Shown here: positions 14,376 through 19,633 of the stretch, one piece after another
How positions within the stretch are numbered: position 1 is the stretch's first letter
Layout: every line of letters starts with the position of its first letter
Assembly: GCA_002305415.1 (NCBI GenBank)
Contig: DBQX01000103.1
Location: forward strand, 1,329 to 20,961
DNA: 19,633 nucleotides
Direction of reading: 5' to 3'
DNA from: Actinomycetales bacterium UBA1383
GTDB lineage: Bacteria; Actinomycetota; Actinomycetes; Actinomycetales; Actinomycetaceae
Notes under the pieces: model-generated
Seen by the model: the letters and a program-made list of their open reading frames with translations, nothing else
What the model was told of the DNA's origin: nothing
Database searches by the model: none
Made by a program: the position numbers and the translations under genes

Positions 14376-14416
14376 GTGACCAGCGTCTCCCCACCGGAGA
14401 GTCATTTGTTGGTCAC
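14376..14416. repeat. mnhE: Nested inverted repeats upstream of the mrp operon
   Basis: Outer arms GTGACCA (14376-14382) and TGGTCAC (14410-14416) enclose inner arms TCTCC (14386-14390) and GGAGA (14396-14400) with a 5-nt loop. All arms pair perfectly. The block lies between the SixA-like phosphatase stop and the mnhE -10 box and covers the -35 position. It could be the 3' hairpin of the phosphatase transcript, though no T-run follows, or an operator of the antiporter operon. Confidence 0.4.
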
Positions 14417-14451
14417 GGGATCGCCGCAACCCGGCAGGGAAGTCGCGGGAC

Positions 14452-14949
14452 TCAGCCCCGCGGCACGAGGAAGCGGTCCAGCGTGGCCGCACCCTCATCG
14501 AGGTCGTGCCACGCGCCGTCGTACCCGAGCACGGCGAGGCCGGCCGTCGGGTACTTCTCCGCGATGCGGTCGGTGAGGTCGGAGGGCTCCGCCAGTTCGA
14601 GCACCAACTCGCTCATCGTGGGTTCGTGCCCGATGACCAGCACGGTCACGACGTCGTCGGGGAGCTCCCGGATGAGGTCGACGACGTCCGCGGGCCACGC
14701 CCCGTAGATGGTGTCGGTGTAGCGCACGTCCTCGCAGGCCGCGCCCCCGACGACGGCGCGCTCCCACGTCTGGCGGGCGCGGGTGGCCTCGGAGCAGAGC
14801 ACCACGTCGATGTCGTAGTCGGCGAGCGCCTCGCCCGCGGCGACGCCGTCGCGCATCCCCCGCTCCGCGAGGGGGCGCCGCAGATCGACCTCGCCGGTGT
14901 CCCAGGCCGACTTGGCGTGGCGCAGGACGAGCAGTGTCTTCGAAGCCAT
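14452..14949 (-). CDS. SixA-like phosphohistidine phosphatase (histidine phosphatase superfamily)
   Basis: This 165-residue single-domain enzyme belongs to the branch of the histidine phosphatase family related to SixA. The catalytic block LVLRHAKSAW contains Arg10 and the phospho-accepting His11; SEATRARQTW supplies Arg57, and IGHEPTMSE supplies His108. E. coli SixA removes phosphate from histidine phosphotransfer proteins; actinobacterial relatives are less well characterised, so the substrate is uncertain. The start ATG 14949 is nine bases after the stop of the alpha-glucosidase gene and has no Shine-Dalgarno sequence. TAGACT (14961-14956), whose TAG is also that stop codon, ends six bases before the ATG, so either leaderless transcription or coupling to the upstream gene is possible. 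Confidence 0.9.
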   Translation of the reverse strand: MASKTLLVLRHAKSAWDTGEVDLRRPLAERGMRDGVAAGEALADYDIDVVLCSEATRARQTWERAVVGGAACEDVRYTDTIYGAWPADVVDLIRELPDDVVTVLVIGHEPTMSELVLELAEPSDLTDRIAEKYPTAGLAVLGYDGAWHDLDEGAATLDRFLVPRG

Positions 14950-14955
14950 GGGGCG

Positions 14956-14961
14956 AGTCTA
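14956..14961 (-). promoter_or_regulatory. Candidate -10 box overlapping the upstream stop codon
   Basis: On the minus strand TAGACT fits TAnnnT, lies exactly six bases before the phosphatase ATG and shares its first three bases with the TAG stop of the GH13 gene. No good -35 is seen (TTGGCG at 14982-14977 would leave only 15 bp). It is proposed because the spacing repeats that of two other genes in the window. Confidence 0.35.
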
Positions 14962-16773
14962 GGGGCGGGCCGGCGGCGCCAACACCCGCGACGCCACCAC
15001 CCGCGACTCCCACGGCGCGAGCTCCAGGCTCGCGCCGACCGCCCCGCCGGTCGTCGTCCCCTCGTCGCCGCCCGCCGCGAGGACGACGTCGCCGTCGAGG
15101 AGCGCGGCGTCGTCACCCAGGTCCACGGTCGCCCGCGCCCCGGAGAGGTTGGCGAGCACGAGCAGCCGGTCCTCCCCCAGTGCGCGGACGTAGGCGAACA
15201 CCCGGGGATCCTCGGGGAGGAGCAGGCGGTAGTCGCCGTCCACCACCACGGGGAGGGTGTGCCGCAGCTCGATGAGCCGGCGGTAGTGGTGGAACACGGA
15301 GCCGGGGTCCGCCACGGCGGCCGAGGCGTTGATCTCGACGTGGTTCGGGTTGACCGCGATCCACGGGACTCCGCTGGTGAAGCCGGCGTTCTCGCCCGCG
15401 TCCCACTGCACCGGGGTGCGGGCGTTGTCCCGGGACTTCACGGCGAGGGACCGCAGCACCATCTCGAGCGGCACGTCCCGGGCGAGCGCGTCGCGCGCCC
15501 AGTTCAGCGACTCGATGTCCCGGTACGCGTCCAGGGAGGCGAAATGGGCGTTCGTCATGCCGAACTCCTCGCCCTGGAACACGTACGGCGTGCCGCGCAG
15601 CAGGTGCAGCACGGTGGCGAGCGCCTTGGCGGACGCCGCCCAGTGGGTGCCGTCGTCGCCCCAGCGGGAGACGATCCGCGGCTGGTCGTGGTTGTCCCAG
15701 TAGAGCGAGTTCCACCCCACCTCGGCCAGGCCCTCCTGCCAGGCCGTGAGGTTGGCCTTCAGGTCGCGCAGGTCCAGGGGCTTGAGGTCCCACTTCGAGC
15801 CGCCGGGCACCTGGTCGAGGGTCACGTGCTCGAACGTGAACACCATGTTCACCTCGCCGCGGGCGGGATCGGTGTAGAGCACCGCGTCCGCGACCGTGGC
15901 GCCCGGTGTCTCCCCCACGGTGATCAGGTTCCGCCCTGCCAGCACCTCGCGGTGCATCTCCTGGAGGAACTCGTGGATGCGCGGGCCGTTCATGACGAAC
16001 GGCGTCCCGTCGCCGAGCGCGCCCGTCCCGCCCTGCACGACGCCGTCCGGCAGCGACCCGTCGGCCGCCACCGCCTTGGAGATCAGGTTGATGACGTCCA
16101 TGCGGAAGCCGTCGACACCGCGGTCCAGCCACCAGCGCATCATCGCGTACACCGCGTGGCGCACCTCTGGGTTCTCCCAGTTGAGGTCCGGCTGCTTCCG
16201 GGAGAACAGGTGGAGGTAGTACTCCCCGGTCGCCTCGTCCCACTCCCACGCCGGCCCGGAGAAGAACGAGGCCCAGTTCGTGGGCTCCGCCCCCAGCGTG
16301 CCGCCCTCGTGGCCGGGGCGCGGGGGCCGCCACCAGTACCAGTCCCGCTTCGGGTTGTCCCGCGAGGAACGCGACTCCACGAACCACGGGTGCTCGTCCG
16401 AGGTGTGGTTCACCACGAGGTCCATCACGATCCGCAGCCCACGGGCGTGCACGGCGGCGATCAGCTCGTCCAGGTCGGCCAGCGTCCCGAACACGGGGTC
16501 GACGTCCTGGTAGTCCGAGATGTCGTAGCCGTTGTCGTCCTGCGGGGAGCGGTAGACCGGGGACAGCCACACCACGTCCACGCCGAGCGCCACGAGGTGG
16601 TCCAGGTGCGCGACGATCCCGCGCAGGTCCCCGACGCCGTCGCCGTCACCGTCCGCGAACGAGCGCGGGTAGATCTGGTACACGACGGCGGACTTCCACC
16701 AGTCCGGCCGCTCGTCCGGCCGCCCGGCCTCCCGTCGGTCCACACGCCCGCCGCCCACACGCCCGCCGTCCAT
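14959..16773 (-). CDS. GH13 alpha-glucosidase, oligo-1,6-glucosidase type
   Basis: This 604-residue cytoplasmic glycoside hydrolase has a (beta/alpha)8 barrel and the standard conserved regions: DLVVNH at 118-123, GFRMDVINL with nucleophile Asp226, GETPG with acid/base Glu288, DNHDQPR with Asp363, and QPDLNWENPEVR at 194-205. The metal-binding loop DGDGDGVGDL is at 41-50. The residue after the nucleophile is Val227; in characterised GH13 alpha-glucosidases valine there goes with alpha-1,6 activity (isomaltose, panose) and alanine or threonine with strict alpha-1,4 activity. The prediction is therefore an isomaltase-like enzyme releasing glucose from short alpha-glucans. The first 23 residues are a Gly/Arg/Asp-rich extension; there is no signal peptide. 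GGAGG five bases before ATG 16773 supports the start. It is 53 bp from the upstream glycosyltransferase gene. Confidence 0.92.
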   Translation of the reverse strand: MDGGRVGGGRVDRREAGRPDERPDWWKSAVVYQIYPRSFADGDGDGVGDLRGIVAHLDHLVALGVDVVWLSPVYRSPQDDNGYDISDYQDVDPVFGTLADLDELIAAVHARGLRIVMDLVVNHTSDEHPWFVESRSSRDNPKRDWYWWRPPRPGHEGGTLGAEPTNWASFFSGPAWEWDEATGEYYLHLFSRKQPDLNWENPEVRHAVYAMMRWWLDRGVDGFRMDVINLISKAVAADGSLPDGVVQGGTGALGDGTPFVMNGPRIHEFLQEMHREVLAGRNLITVGETPGATVADAVLYTDPARGEVNMVFTFEHVTLDQVPGGSKWDLKPLDLRDLKANLTAWQEGLAEVGWNSLYWDNHDQPRIVSRWGDDGTHWAASAKALATVLHLLRGTPYVFQGEEFGMTNAHFASLDAYRDIESLNWARDALARDVPLEMVLRSLAVKSRDNARTPVQWDAGENAGFTSGVPWIAVNPNHVEINASAAVADPGSVFHHYRRLIELRHTLPVVVDGDYRLLLPEDPRVFAYVRALGEDRLLVLANLSGARATVDLGDDAALLDGDVVLAAGGDEGTTTGGAVGASLELAPWESRVVASRVLAPPARP

Positions 16774-16826
16774 GCCGTCCTCCTGTCGTCCGACCCCAAC
16801 CTAGCGAAGCGTGCGAGCCCGCGGGG

Positions 16827-18118
<1,292 letters not shown>

Positions 18119-18122
<4 letters not shown>

Positions 18123-19633
18123 GGGGCTCCCTCCCGCGTGGTCGGCTCCGCCCCACGGCGGCGACCTGCGACATCCTCGTACACGGCGGCGAGCGTCGCC
18201 GCCATCGTGCCAATGCTGAAACGGCTGCGCACCAGGTCACGGGCCTCCTCGGCGCGCCGGTCGGTCCCGGGCGCGGCGGCGAGGTCCAGGGCGGTGCCGA
18301 CGGCGTCGGCAAGCGCCCCGCGCGAGGTGGTGCCGGTGAGGACGCCGGTGACGCCGTCGTCCACGTACGTGGCGGGGCCGCCCGAGTCCGGGGCGACGAC
18401 GACCAGCCCCGCTGCCATCGCCTCCAGGATCGCGATGCCGAACTCCTCCTTCACGCTGGCCGACACGTAGACGCCGTGCGGGGCCGCCAGCCCGGGGCGT
18501 CCGAGCCGGGCCGCGGCCAGCCAGGTGGCCACGGTGCCGTTCGGCCGGTGCCCGGCGAGCAGCAGGCCGCGCTCCGGGCCGTCGGCACGGCCGAGGACGG
18601 CGTCGATTCAGTGCAACTGCTCGGCCTCGTCGTCGTTGGGGTCCGCGAGATCGCCCCCGACCAGCAGGAGGTTGCACCGGCCGCACAACTCGGGGTGGCG
18701 CGCCCAGGCCTCCACGAGGGTCGCCATCCCCTTGACCCGGTGCAGCCGCCCCACGGACAGGGCGAGCGGGAGGTGGCGGCGTCCGGGCGGGAGGGTGGCG
18801 AGCAGGTCGTCCAGCTCGGAGAGCGCCGCAGCGGTGTCCGGCGAGACCGGGGCCGCGGTGCCCGGCGAAGGGCCCGCCGCGGCCGCCACCTCGGCGAGCG
18901 CCCGGTCGAAGGGGGCCAGGTCGATGCCCTCCGGCACCACGGTGACGCGTGCGGGGTGGGTGGCGAGGTCGATGCCGAGCAGTTCGCGGGCGTCACGCTC
19001 GAGTGTCGGCCGCGGGAACAGCACCACGTGGTCGGCGCGATCCGCGAGGTCGCGCAGCAGCTGGATGCGAAAGATGAGGTGCTCGGAGTGGTCGGCGGCG
19101 CCGAGGGTGTGGCGGGTGAGGGACCCCTCCGCCTCCCGCGCGGCGAGCAGCGCGTGGGGGTCTGGGGCGAGCGTGAGCACGATGGGGATGCCGAGCTCCC
19201 GGGCGGCGTCGGCGGCCGCCCAGGACCCGACGTCGGCCATCCGCAGGTGGATCACGTCCACCGGGGCGGCCGCACGCAGGATCCGCCGGATGGACCGGCG
19301 GGCGACGACGCGCAGCGGCCAGGCGTCGGCGGCGTTGCGGCGCCGGCCCGGGAACGGGATCCCGACGTAGTGCCGCCCCGGCGCGCCCAGCATCGCGAGC
19401 GCCGCGTCCATGAGATCCGGGTCGCCGCGCGAGATGGTGAGGACCCGCTCCACCCGCCCGGGGGTGGCGGTCAGCGCCTCGGCCAGGTGCACCAGGAGGG
19501 TGGCGACGCCGCCCGTGTCCCCCTGGCCGGCGTGGCGGAGGCTGCCGTCGATGTCGGCGTGGAGGAAGACCTGGGCGACGGCGAGGCCGCGGGGTGCGGG
19601 AGCGGGCTCCGGGGCGGGGGCGGGCTCCGGGGC
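18119..19633 (-). pseudogene. GT4-family glycosyltransferase interrupted by in-frame TGA, 5' end outside window
   Basis: One reading frame runs from the right edge to the stop at 18119-18121, broken only by TGA at 18610-18608. Before the break are a Pro/Ala/Glu tract (APEPAPAPEPAPAP), GLAVAQVFLHADIDG, QGDTGGVATLLVHLAEAL (the GT4 DTGG loop), VIHLRMADVGSW, VTVVPEGIDLAPF, ALSVGRLHRVKGMATLVEAW and LLLVGGDLADPNDDEAEQLH. After it come IDAVLGRAD, GLLLAGHRPNGTVATWLAAA, VYVSASVKEEFGIAILEAMAAG with the E-x7-E donor motif, and VAPDSGGPATYVDDG. Order and spacing match sucrose-phosphate-synthase-like GT4 proteins, so both halves belong to one gene. The truncated product lacks the donor-site glutamates and would be inactive. 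The annotation as a broken gene depends on the TGA being real rather than a sequencing error. It overlaps the downstream GT1 gene by 4 nt. Confidence 0.8.
19603..19633. repeat. 18-bp tandem repeat coding a Pro-Ala-Glu tract
   Basis: CGGGCTCCGGGGC occurs at 19603-19615 and again at 19621-19633, an 18-bp period that continues to the window edge. On the minus strand it encodes an APAPEP repeat just before the first strand of the GT4 protein. It may be a flexible linker to another N-terminal domain or a variable low-complexity tract; the window ends before this can be seen. Confidence 0.6.

Noticed and set aside
18608..18610. TGA in the GT4 gene as a selenocysteine codon
   Set aside because: GT4 enzymes are not known selenoproteins, the site is outside the active site, and I see no selenocysteine insertion stem-loop just downstream.

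Overview
This is a very GC-rich window (roughly 70-75% by eye) with strong C/G bias at codon third positions, short intergenic gaps, many GTG starts and several start codons with no leader. That points to an actinobacterium, probably Micrococcales (Cellulomonas/Promicromonospora-like). The placement is inferred from composition and gene style only. The gene content is mostly ordinary chromosomal; no RNA gene, transposon or CRISPR array was seen.

Layout. (1) 1-2195: the 5' part of a type-B carboxylesterase gene (minus strand, running off the left edge) is divergent from a TetR-family regulator. A GT1/MGT-like glycosyltransferase follows 12 bp after the regulator. The 132-bp divergent region holds a good TTGACA-N17-TACTGT promoter, an imperfect inverted repeat across its -35 box and a second palindrome on the esterase side, so it looks like an autoregulated local switch. 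(2) 2338-4398: a secreted subtilisin-like protease with signal peptide, Ca-motif, inhibitor-type propeptide, S8 domain and C-terminal beta domains including FN3. (3) 4439-7374: a universal stress protein, then a lipoprotein / permease / ATPase ABC importer of the NitT/TauT type with overlapping genes. (4) 7472-14358 (minus): an eight-gene operon for a multisubunit Na+(K+)/H+ antiporter (Mrp/Mnh), order E-F-G-(MbhD+MbhE+MrpB fusion)-C-D-D2-D3. Every junction is a 1-nt or 4-nt stop/start overlap. There is no full-length MrpA; the layout resembles the antiporter module of archaeal Mbh-type complexes. (5) 14452-16773 (minus): a SixA-like histidine phosphatase and a GH13 alpha-glucosidase with isomaltase-type signature. 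(6) 16827-19633 (minus): a GT1 glycosyltransferase and, upstream and overlapping it by 4 nt, a GT4 glycosyltransferase whose reading frame is broken by one in-frame TGA and which runs off the right edge.

Working together: the antiporter subunits form one membrane complex for cation extrusion and pH homeostasis. The ABC trio forms one importer of unknown substrate. The GH13 and the two right-hand glycosyltransferases could belong to glucan/glycoside metabolism, but only proximity supports that. The points most worth a second look are the Mbh-like antiporter with a third D-type subunit lacking the conserved TM5 glutamate, the nonsense-interrupted GT4, the repeated '-10 box, six bases, ATG' leaderless architecture, and the palindromes in front of the regulator, protease and importer genes. 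I found no wholly unprecedented system.
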